A stretch of 64,000 nucleotides of DNA from AP-15 sp963703665. Its GTDB lineage: Bacteria; Pseudomonadota; Alphaproteobacteria; ATCC43930; CGMCC-115725. The stretch spans positions 372,001 to 436,000 of the forward strand of contig CAVPFB010000004.1 in the NCBI GenBank assembly GCA_963703665.1, given 5' to 3'. Shown one piece after another: positions 35,373 through 45,098 of this stretch. The position numbers and the translations under genes are program-made. The notes below the pieces were generated by a model. It made no database searches. It saw nothing but the letters and a program-made list of their open reading frames with translations, and had not been told where the DNA came from. How positions within the stretch are numbered: the first letter of the stretch is position 1; every line of letters starts with the position of its first letter.

Positions 35373-37310
35373 TCATTGAGAATTGTGGGTGTCGTTCATC
35401 CCCCCTTCCGCGCCTTGTCCCGTGATGACCTGCGCGGCGTTGCCCGTCAACCGGAGGACCGTCACCCCCGAGCCCGCGCGATCCATGTTGTAGATATAGC
35501 CGCGGTCGTCCACTTCCCCGAGGTCGGAAAAGGTCACCTTCGGGCAGAAGGTCGTCGGTAGGAGCCCGCCAGCGCTCGCGCAATTCGGCAGAGTGTTGCC
35601 GTTCGGAGCCTGGATGAAGTAGGCGATTTGTCTGGGACTGGTCGGGTCGCGAATGTCCCAGACGTGCACCCCGGCGTTAAAGTATGCCGCGACGATGATC
35701 TTGCCGTAATAGGGAGCATAGATTTCCCGATTAAGCTCATGGATCCCGAAGCGCGCCCCCTTTTCGCAGAAATTCCCCGGGAACTGCCCGAGCGCCAAGG
35801 TCGCAAACGGCCAGATCGCTTGGGTGAGGTTGCCGTTGGCGTTCACCGTTGGGGTGATGTCGAGCAGCGTCGGGTTCTTCCAATCCTGCGGTGCGCAGTC
35901 GTTGGCGGTTTGCTCCGACGTGATCGCCAGAAGATCCCATGTTTGCGGCGTGCCGGCCAGCGAGCTAGCTACCCAGTTCGTCTGTGTTTCCGGGATCGGG
36001 ACCCCGAAGATCGGGATCGAGGTATGCCCCCCCTGCGACGGTTTCATCGTGACGTAGCTGATCTGCGGATAAAGCAGGTCGGCCTGGGTCGGAAAGTTCG
36101 CGCAACTCCCCGAAGCATTTGGGTTTTCCGACGTTTCACAGCCATACACCAGCTTGTCCCGATCAGTGATCTGGACGATGCCGTCCTGGCCGACCCCGTA
36201 AGGGAAATACACCTCATGTAGTACAGGCGGGTTGGCGGGATAGCCTACACCTGTGTTTACGTTGTATAGGCCCGCCGAGTACGCCTGATGGACGCCGCCG
36301 GGAGGACTGGTGAAGCCCTCATAGCAGTTAGGCCCGGGGGCATTGTAACAGCTTACATAGCCGGCCGAACTGGCCGCTCTCGGCTGCTGCCCGACCAGCC
36401 CCCACTCGCGGATGAAGACCGGATTGTGCGGATCGTGCAGATCGAAGATGTAGATGTGCTGCTTCGACCCGCTTTCGTTCCAAACAGGGTTACCGTCATC
36501 GTCCGACTGCGCGATCATGTACGCGATGCCGGTGTCGCACTCCCACCAGATGTGGTGGTTGGCGGTCAGAAATTGATTGTTAGTCAGACTGGCGCCCACA
36601 TTGGTCACGCTCTGGGTGTTGAAGCTGACCGTCTGCATGGACGGGCCGCCGAGCAGGACGCTGATGATGAACGGCGCCTGCGGATTGGTGACGTCCCAGA
36701 TCTCCTGATTCAACGATCCGCTGTGCCGGATCATGAACCAATGGTTCGAGATATTTTGCGACTCGGTCCCGCCCTGCACCAGCGTGTTGCCGCCGCATAC
36801 GGCGACATGCGTCGCGCCGCTGCCGGCGGTATTGCTGATCGGGAAGATCGACGGGATGTGATGAACATATACCGGGTTTGCCGGGTTCGTCACGTCGATG
36901 AGCGAGGTGCCGTTGCTCTCGGTTTGACCGGTCAGCGGGTTCAAAGCCGAGCCCGGGCTGTTGGCGACGTAGGCGATGTAGCGGCCGTTTTGGTCCTCGA
37001 TCCAGCCGTCGTCGGAACTGGCGCGGCCTTGGTTGTTGTTAAACCCGACGACCTGCATGTTCCAGATCGACTGCCGGTCAAAGCCCTTCGGCGGGGGCGG
37101 GATGTCCGGCGGCAGGCCGGCAGCCCCCTCGTTCCCTAGGGTCTCCGTGACCGTCGGAACGTAGGGCCCATCAGGGAGATAAGGTCCCGGATGTCTCCCG
37201 AAAGTTGAACGTCCGATATAAGATCCATTATATTGCGCCCAAGCTTGGCTTGCCAGTCCGATTGTAATTGTAACCGCAAGTGACAGCCAAAAGGCCGGTT
37301 TGCGCGTCAT
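35373..37310 (-). CDS. Secreted LVIVD-repeat beta-propeller-like protein
   Basis: 645 residues with a signal peptide (MTRKPAFWLSLAVTITIGLASQAWA, cleavage before QYNGS). Several LVIVD-type repeats: TSLIDVTNPANPVYVHHIP, EIWDVTNPQAPFIISVLLG, IYIFDLHDPHNPVFIREWGL, GVHVWDIRDPTSPRQIAYFI. Such repeats form surface or periplasmic propellers, mostly of unknown function. Contains a number of Cys (CYNAPGPNCYEG, CETSENPNASGSC) that could form disulfides. The frame is intact over its entire length, unlike the mobile-element remnants on either side. It is probably cotranscribed with the BamE-like gene. Confidence 0.7.
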   Translation of the reverse strand: MTRKPAFWLSLAVTITIGLASQAWAQYNGSYIGRSTFGRHPGPYLPDGPYVPTVTETLGNEGAAGLPPDIPPPPKGFDRQSIWNMQVVGFNNNQGRASSDDGWIEDQNGRYIAYVANSPGSALNPLTGQTESNGTSLIDVTNPANPVYVHHIPSIFPISNTAGSGATHVAVCGGNTLVQGGTESQNISNHWFMIRHSGSLNQEIWDVTNPQAPFIISVLLGGPSMQTVSFNTQSVTNVGASLTNNQFLTANHHIWWECDTGIAYMIAQSDDDGNPVWNESGSKQHIYIFDLHDPHNPVFIREWGLVGQQPRAASSAGYVSCYNAPGPNCYEGFTSPPGGVHQAYSAGLYNVNTGVGYPANPPVLHEVYFPYGVGQDGIVQITDRDKLVYGCETSENPNASGSCANFPTQADLLYPQISYVTMKPSQGGHTSIPIFGVPIPETQTNWVASSLAGTPQTWDLLAITSEQTANDCAPQDWKNPTLLDITPTVNANGNLTQAIWPFATLALGQFPGNFCEKGARFGIHELNREIYAPYYGKIIVAAYFNAGVHVWDIRDPTSPRQIAYFIQAPNGNTLPNCASAGGLLPTTFCPKVTFSDLGEVDDRGYIYNMDRAGSGVTVLRLTGNAAQVITGQGAEGGMNDTHNSQ

Positions 37311-38097
37311 GGCGATTGCCCTCCCAAAATGCCTTTTCGGAACGTTAGGTTGTGAAGTTAGCGGGTACCGGTGTTATGGTGTCAAGCGCAAACCGTAACA
37401 TGTCCGAAGCCCGCGGCGGAGAAGCGCAATCTAGCCCGACCGACCAGCGAGAAACGCCTGTGCCACGGGTCTTGAGCAGATCAGCCATCACCGATACATG
37501 CGTGGGTTGCCAGGTCCAGGCGATGGCTCTTGTCACTGGGGTTGACCGACCGGGCGCGCTGGACCAAGCGCCGGCTTCCCGGTCTCCCAAAATCTCCCCC
37601 GGGGTCGGCAAGGTCCGGAATGGGGGCACGAAGAGCGATTCCTGCGCCAAGGGCGAACGGCCGTTGTGGGTTTCGAAAGCGGCCGGGGCCATTGATGATT
37701 CGCGACGTAGGCCCCTTTTGAGGCAGGTTCAAATTGTAACCTGGTGGCTCGTGGCCATCTCGGCTCGGCGTATGCCGCGATAGCCTCGCCCCACCAATGA
37801 CCTTCGCAAAAGCTCAGCGATGGCGTCATTGCCCGCTCTCGGTGTTGGTTACCGGCTCCAAAAGTGGCGGAGGCTGGTCGAGCACCTGCCCCGCGAACAC
37901 CACGCCGGACGTGCTCACGGGTAAACCGGCGCCAGCGTGTGCCCGACCGAGGCCGGATCAATGCAGATGGCCGCCGAGATCGTGCAGAGCGGCTTAACTC
38001 GACGGCAGCGACATTAGATCAAGGAGCCTTCCAAACGAATCCTGAAATCCTGACGTCTCCGCATCCATCATCGCCAGATCGCCGGAACATGGGCGGC
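37311..38097. other. Long stretch without a convincing gene
   Basis: Nearly 800 bases. Open frames exist (for instance 37345-37692 on the minus strand) but lack a ribosome binding site and any recognisable domain, and overlap frames on the other strand. The sequence has the look of decayed coding material at the edge of the mobile region. No repeats or terminators are supported. Confidence 0.4.
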
Positions 38098-38985
38098 GAC
38101 TTCGACGGAGGTTCTGCCCGGCCTTGTCGAGCGCGTCACCTGCCACAATGACGAGAACGGGTTCTGCGTTCTGCAGGTGAAAGCCCGGGGTCAACGCGAC
38201 CTGATCACGGTTCTCGGCCACGCCGCGATGATCTCGGCCGGCGAGTTCGTCCAGGCGAGCGGCGCGTGGATAACGACCGCACCCACGGCGTCCAATTCAA
38301 GGCCTCGTTCCTCAAGGCCACGGCGCCGACCACGATCGAGGGGATCGAGAAATATCTCGGCTCCAGCATGATACGCGGTATCGGGCCGGTCTACGCGAGG
38401 AAGCTGATCCGCGCCTTCGGCGAAGCTGTATTCGACATTATCGAGCAAGAGCCGGGCCGCCTGCGCGAGGTGACCGGGATCGGCCCGAAGCGTGCCGAGC
38501 GCATCATCGGCGGCTGGGCCGAGCAGGAGGTGATCCGAGAGATCATGCCGTTCCTGCACAGCAACGGCGTCGTCACCTCGTGGGCGGGTGCGCGTCTACA
38601 AGACTGGGGCGTTGATGCGGTTCAACTGATTTCGGAGAACTCCGATCGGTTGGCGCACGACATCCGCGGCATCGGGTTTCGGACGGCGGATCAGATTGCA
38701 GGCAAGCTCGGCGTCGAGAAGACCGCGCTGATCCGTGTCCGTGCCGGGATCTCCTATGCGCTTGCCGAAGCGATCGCCGACGGGCATTGCGGTCTTCCGG
38801 CCGACGAGCTCGTTCCGCTCGCTGAAAAGCTGCTCGAAGTGCCAGCGAAACTCGTCGAAACCGCGCTTTCGAGCACTCGCCGTCGGAAAGCTGCCCTGGC
38901 CCTCGATTGACGTCGACAAGGCGATCCCGTGGGTCGAGCAGAGGACGAAACTATCGCTTGCCGGCAGCCAGAAGTCGGCGCTACG
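38098..38985 (+). pseudogene. recD2: RecD2-like DNA helicase, N-terminal fragment, frameshifted
   Basis: Three consecutive segments in changing frames. They are the OB-like start EVLPGLVERVTCHNDENGFCVLQVKARGQRDLITVLGHAA; then from 38266 the helix-hairpin-helix part NDRTHGVQFKASFLKAT, IEGIEKYLGSSMIRGIGPVYARKLIRAFGEAVFDII, GIGPKRAERI, DIRGIGFRTADQIA; then IDVDKAIPWVEQRTKLSLAGSQKSALR just before the expected Walker A. The ATPase motifs are absent, because homology ends near 38985. RecD2/TraA-type helicases of this subfamily are common on alphaproteobacterial plasmids and integrative elements. Clearly non-functional. Confidence 0.75.
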
Positions 38986-39307
38986 GGCAAGGCTGGCCGG
39001 CTATACCGTGCCATTTACCCCGTTCGAAGAGGCGATTCGCGACTTCGTCGCCGGGCACCTCGCGACCGGGGACCCGGTATTTGTGATCGGGTGCGACCGG
39101 CCTCCCTTGTCCTCTTTAGTCGATGAGCCATGCCTGAACCCCGGGATCGCCCGGCCCTTCCGCCGGTCGATGGCTCACAGGACGAGCGAGTGGCGGAGTT
39201 GCGTTGCGCTTGGCGAGCAGTACAATCGCTCGTGCCATCGCCACCCGCGTCGCCCGGCCGTGCCGGGCCGGCTGGGCTCCTCCCTGGCGGTCACAGAGTT
39301 GCCACGG
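38986..39307. other. Junction region between helicase remnant and glycan cluster
   Basis: About 320 bases. A frame continues (LAGYTVPFTPFEEAIRDFVAGHLATGDPVF) that does not look like RecD2 and may be a C-terminal scrap of another gene. No promoter could be pinned down for the following operon, although the composition turns AT-rich from about 39380. Confidence 0.35.
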
Positions 39308-42300
39308 ATGACGAGACGACACATGTCGAGACTGGACGCTCCCATTCACGCTCCGTTCGCTGAGCCACAAGGCAGTTTTGCGCCTGACGTCGCTGGCAAA
39401 CAGATCCGCGAATTACCGCAAATACGGACTTCACCAAATCCACCCTGTTTTATCCACTCGAGTTGGCGGACAGGAAAAACATGGTTTTCGTTCCTTTTCC
39501 GTCATTTTCCCCAGACCATTTGCTTTTACGAGCCATTCAATGAGGCCATGGCGACGCTGACGCCTGTGGACGCCGTGCAACTCGGTCCGCAGTCCTGGGA
39601 ATCGGGGCATCCTGGCAGCGCCTCTTATTACCGCGAATATATTCCATTAATTCGCAAATCCGGTGGCGTAAGGCTGTTTCGCCCGGAGATGTCTTATGAC
39701 TGGTTTATCCCCATCCGTGGGCTGCGTGGTGAGCTGCGCCATGCGGAGCTTAAATATTTGGCGTTCCTGGCTCGATATGCGCAGCGCCGCCGGCAAATCC
39801 CGGTTTTTGGGTTTTCCCGATCGCTTGGTCGAATACGTCCAATCAAGCAACATTTTCCAGGTAAACACATTGTAGTCATTCGGAATTTATGGAATCAATG
39901 GTCGTCATATCTGTCGCAGAGAGAAATCAACAATCCGTATTTTGTTCGATCTATTTTCTGGGTACTTGGCAGAACCGACCCGTTTTTCGAATATCTTCAC
40001 GACTACTACCTCGGAGCGAAGCCGCTTACCTGTCACAAAGACGTTACGTCAGGCGTAGCATCGCGGGAACAGCGAAGCGACCAAATATTGGCATCGCTTT
40101 CGGACACTGAAATTTTTTCGATTTTTGTAGCTTCTCATATATACCTATACTTACATGCGCGGATGGTAGCCGACTTATTTGTCGACGCGACGAAACTGGC
40201 GATCGACGATAAATATCGGCAATCGATGACGAGCAATCTTCGCGAGTTGACAGGTTTACAACTTAGTCTTGCGGACGCACGCGAGAGATTTTCTTTCATA
40301 ACCGCTGATCATGTTGTAAATCGGGATAGTCTCGAACGTCACGTAAGGATCGCGATCGGAATGTCTGGAGAGGGCCACGAATCAATAGAGTCTCTACGCT
40401 TCGCCGAGGAGCTGCTCGAAGCGATCTACACGAAGCGGTCCAGCGAGGAATATTTTGCGCCGACGCGCCGTCGTGTTAGCGGCCTGACAACGGAAAACCT
40501 ACAGCTAAAGGCAGCGATCGAGGAGCGGGGTGCTGCTGCCGCGGCTGCTGAAGCCAGCTTGGCCGCAGTTCGTGCGGAGCTGGCGGCCGCGTGCGGACGG
40601 TGTGCTGATGTGGAACGGCAGCGCGACGAGCGCATGGCGGCTGTGGTGCGAGTCGAGGCCGAGGTCGCGGATTTGCGGGACAGGATCGGCGAGCGCGATG
40701 GCGCGGTTGCGGGGGCGGAAGCGCGAGCGGGTGCAGCTGAAGCCAGCTTGGTCGAGGTTCGGGTCGAGCTCGCCGCGCTGCGCGGACAGTTTGCCGATTT
40801 GGAACGCGAAGGACAAGAGCGGACAGCAGTCCTGGCGATGTTTAAGGCCGAGGCTGCGGGCCTGCGGGTCAGGGTTGGCGAGCTCGAGGCGGCCGCCGCG
40901 GCCGCCGAAGCGCGAGCGAGCGATGCCGAAGCCGGCTCGGCCGAAGCACTAACCGAGAGCATCCGACTGCGTGAAGATATTGAGCGAGCGGAAAAAGATA
41001 TACGTCAGCGTGGCGCAGTTGAATTTACCCTCCGGGGCGATATCGAGAGTTTGCGTCGTGCGCTCAACCGCGCGGAGCGGGACCGGAGCGAGCGAGCGGA
41101 GCAGGCGGAAGCACTTCGGATCGAAGTCGCGGCGCAAGTTGTAACGGTCGAGGCTGCGCAAGCGCGAACCCGCAGGGTCGAGGCGAATCTGGCCGAAACG
41201 CGGCAGGAAATCGAGGCAAGGATCGCCGAAGCGCAACAGGAGATCGAGGTTCAGCGGGCGCAACTTGCGGCCGCTGCGGAGGAAAAGTCCGCTCATGATG
41301 GGGCAATCGGGACGCTGAGGGCAGAGGTTGCGGCTCTGCGAAGAGATTTCACTACGACGGGGCAAATCGCGCATGAGTTGATGGCCGCCTCGACCGCCGA
41401 TGTCGTCGATCCAGAAAACGGGCACCAAGCCGGCAACGTGCAATCGGCGATGCCGGGATTGGGCCGCGCGCTGCGAAGCCGCGCTATTGCCCGAGGAGAC
41501 CGTGCGCGCGATGCGCAGCAATGGCAGCTTGCCGCACGCCATTATCGCAAAGCGCTTGCGCGCGACCCGCTCGATGCCGCCTGCTGGGTACAATATGGTC
41601 ATGCGCTAAAGGAATTCGGCCGCTTGCCCGAAGCGGAAGCTGCCTATCGGCGATCGCTGGCCTGCGCCCCGAGCGTCGCGGATACGCATCTGCAGCTCGG
41701 GCACGTTCTGAAGCTTGAGGGGAGAGCGAAGGCCGCGCAGGCGGCCTATCTGCGCGCCTTCGCGCTCGATCCCGAGATGTCCTCGCCGACTGAGGAGTTG
41801 GCGGGGCTCGGCTGGTCGCCGATGCAGCTGACCCAGATGCGCGGGCTGTTGGCAAAGCCCGAAATCGCGCAGCTGCGTTCTCTGCGAGACGCTGCCGATG
41901 CGGCCCGCGACCGGCGGGATTGGCCGCAGGCGGCCAAGCTTTATCAAGAGTTCGTTGCGGCCGATCCAACCGATTTCGATATCACCGTGCAGCTCGGCCA
42001 CGCCTACAAGGAAATGGGCGACCTTGACTTGGCGGCGCAGACCTATTACCGCGTGCTCGAGGCAAACCCGCTCGACGACGATCTGCACCTGCAGATCGGC
42101 CACCTGGAGAAATTGCGACGAGATTTCGCGGCGGCAGCCGCCCATTATCAACGCGCGGCGCAGATCAACCCGGCCAACGCGGAGGCGCGGCGCGAAAGCG
42201 AGGCGCTGCACAACCGGGTCCGCGAGCGCCACCCGGGGGGAGCTGGGACGACCGGACCGGGCGGAAGGCAGAGCGATCCGCATGACGCCGACGATCTCGT

Positions 42301-42358
42301 ATTTATCGACGCGCGCGCTGGCGAAATCTATCAGCAATTGCTGGCGGCAATGGCCTGA
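39308..42358 (+). CDS. Three-part protein: sulfotransferase-like domain, coiled coil, TPR
   Basis: Start ATG 39308 (or 39323); the same frame is open upstream to 38735, but that part belongs to the helicase remnant. About 1016 residues. Residues about 45-300 resemble sulfotransferase-fold proteins, with a 5'-phosphosulfate-binding-like loop in FIHSSWRTGKTWFSFLFR and EPFNE, and a later HIVVIRNLWNQWSSYL segment. Residues about 390-685 are a long coiled coil dominated by Ala, Glu and Arg (EVRVELAALRGQFADLEREG and similar). Residues about 725-975 hold TPR units (WQLAARHYRKALARDPLDAACWVQYGHALKEFGRLPEAEAAYRRSL; further copies). The first third is visibly AT-richer than the rest, suggesting that the domain was acquired separately. 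Likely modifies a surface glycan; substrate unknown. Confidence 0.6.
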   Translation: MTRRHMSRLDAPIHAPFAEPQGSFAPDVAGKQIRELPQIRTSPNPPCFIHSSWRTGKTWFSFLFRHFPQTICFYEPFNEAMATLTPVDAVQLGPQSWESGHPGSASYYREYIPLIRKSGGVRLFRPEMSYDWFIPIRGLRGELRHAELKYLAFLARYAQRRRQIPVFGFSRSLGRIRPIKQHFPGKHIVVIRNLWNQWSSYLSQREINNPYFVRSIFWVLGRTDPFFEYLHDYYLGAKPLTCHKDVTSGVASREQRSDQILASLSDTEIFSIFVASHIYLYLHARMVADLFVDATKLAIDDKYRQSMTSNLRELTGLQLSLADARERFSFITADHVVNRDSLERHVRIAIGMSGEGHESIESLRFAEELLEAIYTKRSSEEYFAPTRRRVSGLTTENLQLKAAIEERGAAAAAAEASLAAVRAELAAACGRCADVERQRDERMAAVVRVEAEVADLRDRIGERDGAVAGAEARAGAAEASLVEVRVELAALRGQFADLEREGQERTAVLAMFKAEAAGLRVRVGELEAAAAAAEARASDAEAGSAEALTESIRLREDIERAEKDIRQRGAVEFTLRGDIESLRRALNRAERDRSERAEQAEALRIEVAAQVVTVEAAQARTRRVEANLAETRQEIEARIAEAQQEIEVQRAQLAAAAEEKSAHDGAIGTLRAEVAALRRDFTTTGQIAHELMAASTADVVDPENGHQAGNVQSAMPGLGRALRSRAIARGDRARDAQQWQLAARHYRKALARDPLDAACWVQYGHALKEFGRLPEAEAAYRRSLACAPSVADTHLQLGHVLKLEGRAKAAQAAYLRAFALDPEMSSPTEELAGLGWSPMQLTQMRGLLAKPEIAQLRSLRDAADAARDRRDWPQAAKLYQEFVAADPTDFDITVQLGHAYKEMGDLDLAAQTYYRVLEANPLDDDLHLQIGHLEKLRRDFAAAAAHYQRAAQINPANAEARRESEALHNRVRERHPGGAGTTGPGGRQSDPHDADDLVFIDARAGEIYQQLLAAMA

Positions 42359-42379
42359 GCGGCCGGGTGGGGGAACGGG

Positions 42380-45039
42380 ATGCGCATTCTGATCGACCTG
42401 CAAGGCGCGCAGACCGGCAGCCGGTTCCGCGGCATCGGCCGCTCCTCGCTCGCGCGCGCCAAATCGATCATCCGGAACCGCGGCGATCACGAGATCCTGC
42501 TGCTGCTGAACGGGCTCTTCGAAGACACGATCGAGCCGATCAGGGCCGACTTTTCCGCGATCTTGCCGGCCGACAATATCCTGGTCTTCTCGGTGCCTTC
42601 GCCGGTCAGCGCACTCGCCGCGGAAAACGCCTGGCGCATCGAAGCCGCGGAATTGATCCGGGAATCGATGATCGATGCGCTGGCGCCGGATGTGCTCTTG
42701 ATTACGAGCCTCTTCGAGGGGCTGGGCGACGCCGCTGTCGTGTCGATCGGACGCGTGGACAGGGCGACCAGAATCGCAGTCATCCTCCATGACTTGATCC
42801 CGTTTCTGGACCCGGAGACGTATCTCGGCGATCCGGTGGCAAGGAAGTGGTATTATTCGAAAATCGAATCCCTGCGCAGGGTCGACCTGGTGCTTGGCGG
42901 TTTCCGACTCGGCGCGGTGCGAGGCGGTCGACGCGCTCGGGTTTGACGGGAGCCATGCGGTCGCGGTTTCCTCCGCTGCCGACGACTGTTTCACCAAGGA
43001 AAAAGTCTCGCCTGAATTAACCAAAGCGTTGCTGAAAAGAATAGGTATCCGCGGCAAGTTTGTTATGCACGCGGGCAAAATCGAGCCGCGAAAGAATTTC
43101 GACGGCCTGATCCGCGCCTTTGGCCTTCTCCCGAAAGCCGTGCGCGAAACGCATCAGCTGGTGTTGGTCGGCGAGCAAGACTCCGGCGAGCGAACTGCGC
43201 TTCGTCGGCTCGCGGGCAATGCGGGCTTGGCGCCGGACGGAGTGGTATTTACGGATTATGTCTCTGACAGCGAGCTGGCGGGCCTATATTCGCGGTGCAC
43301 GCTCTATGTCATGCCGTCTTTTCGCGAAGGATTTGGGCTTCCGGCGCTTGAGGCGATGTCCTGCGGCGCGGCGGTAATCGGTTCGAACACGACCAGCATT
43401 CCAGAAGTGATCGGCCGCCGGGACGCGCTGTTCGACCCGCATTCCGACCGGAGCATGGCGGCGCTGATCGAACGAGCGCTTACCGACGGCAAGTTTTGGC
43501 GATCGCTGAAAGATCATGCCCGCGACTGGTCGAAGCGGTTCAGCTGGGACCGGTCGACCCGGCTTTCCCTGAGCGCGATGGAGAAACTCGCCCCCGTTCG
43601 GACTTCCGACCGGAAAAACCATAATACTTCGGCGCTTCTGGGAAAGATCGCGGCTATCCGAACCGCTGTCGCGCCGGAGCGCAAGGATCTGGTTGCCGCC
43701 GCCGACAGCATCGCGAAGAACGAGGGAGGAAATATCTCGATCGAGGCGGGTGCAGGAAACCGCCGTCCGGACGGCCAGTGCCGTTCATTCGCCGTCCGAC
43801 CCGGTCATCGAGGCCATTCGCCACGAGGCGTGGGGGCGGGAAGACCGGCCCCGAATCCTGTTGCTGAAGCTAGACCATATCGGCGACTTCGTGATGACGC
43901 TCGACGCCTTTCGGCTGATTCGCGATACCTGGCCCAAGGCGGAGATAACCCTGGTCTGCGGTCCCTGGAACAAATCCATCGCCGAACAGTCGGGATTGTT
44001 CGATAGCATTCTCACCTGCAATTTCTATCCCGACACCACGACCAACTACGACAAAGAAAGCGTGATCAGGCGGGGCCTCGCTGAATTTAGCTCACTGAAG
44101 CTCGGCACTTATAACCTAGCGGTTGATCTGCGGTATTTCGACGACAACCGAATCCTGCTATCGCACACGGACGCAGAATATCGTGCCGGCTACGAGGCTG
44201 AGGGCGTTCCGCTCGATCTGGCCCTGCCGGTCGGCCCCGAACATGAAACGACGGCGCATATGGGGGCCCGCTCCATGGCCTTGGCGGCAGCCGTCGCGTG
44301 GACGTTCGGCACCCCGCCGGGCGGCGCGCGCGATAGGCTCTTGAACGGGCGAACGCCGGTGCGGCATTTCAAGCACGGTGCCGTCGCCGGCATCGCTCCG
44401 GGCACCAGGAACGCGCTGAAATCATGGGGGCGGGAGCGTTTCCTGGAGCTGGCGCACCTGTTGCGCGAGCAGGGAGATTTCCGGATCGTTCTGATCGGCG
44501 GTGACACCGACCGTTCCGACACTCAATTCATCGCCGAGTCTCTGCCAACAGCGAATGTCGCCGATTTGGCTGGGACATTACCGATCGACGACGTTCCTCC
44601 GATTTTCGCCGGCCTCGATCTGTTCATCGGTGGCGATACCGGCACGACCCATATGGCGGCGGCGATGGGCGTGCCGACGATCTGCATCTATTCCGGAGTC
44701 ACCAATGTCGAGAGTTGGCGGCCGGTCGGGCCGTATGTCGTCACCTTGCGCGCAAGCGTCGCCTGTTCCCCGTGCTTCCTCGCCACGCCCGAGGAATGTC
44801 GGTGGGGCAGGCGTTGCATGGATATTCTCCCCGCGCGCGTCGCGGCCGAGGCGATCGAATTGCAGGCGCGGGTGTTGCGTTCGCGGGTAGAAAGCGCGCA
44901 AGAGCCGACGCTGTCCGGCAATACCGGCCTGGCAAGCGAAGTCTCGTATGCCGATCGGCGGACAGCGTCGTCCGGATTTGCGCGCTCGCGGCTCCTTGGG
45001 GAAAAATCGAAGAGAGACCGCGATGCCGCGAGGGTATGA
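42380..45039 (+). CDS. Probable bifunctional glycosyltransferase: GT4 domain fused to GT9 (heptosyltransferase-like) domain, two frameshifts
   Basis: ATG 42380, GGGGAACGG upstream, 21 bases after the previous gene. First frame MRILIDLQGAQTGSRFRGIGRSSLARA to LRRVDLVL. Removing one G at 42896/42897 gives LVLAVSDSARCEAV, and a GT4 domain continues (HAGKIEPRKNFDGLIRAF, YVMPSFREGFGLPALEAMSCGAAVIGSN). At about 43750, removing one G yields SIEAVQETAVRTASAV and a GT9-like domain (ILLLKLDHIGDFVMTLDAFRLI, AGIAPGTRNALKSWGRERFLELAHLL, LFIGGDTGTTHMAAAMGVPTICIY). No stop separates the two domains after correction, so one polypeptide of about 885 residues is likely. Two adjacent genes is the alternative. 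Expected to assemble lipopolysaccharide or another surface glycan. Confidence 0.65.
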
Positions 45040-45098
45040 TTGGCGACCAAAATTTCTCAACCCGAACGCACACCAATCCAACCCGGGGAACGATCGAT

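Noticed and set aside
37345..37692. Minus-strand 115-codon frame as a gene
   Set aside because: No ribosome binding site, no recognisable domain, overlapped by equally long frames on the other strand.
38735..39307. An N-terminal extension of the sulfotransferase-like giant
   Set aside because: This part is the RecD2 remnant plus unrelated sequence that happens to be in the same frame.
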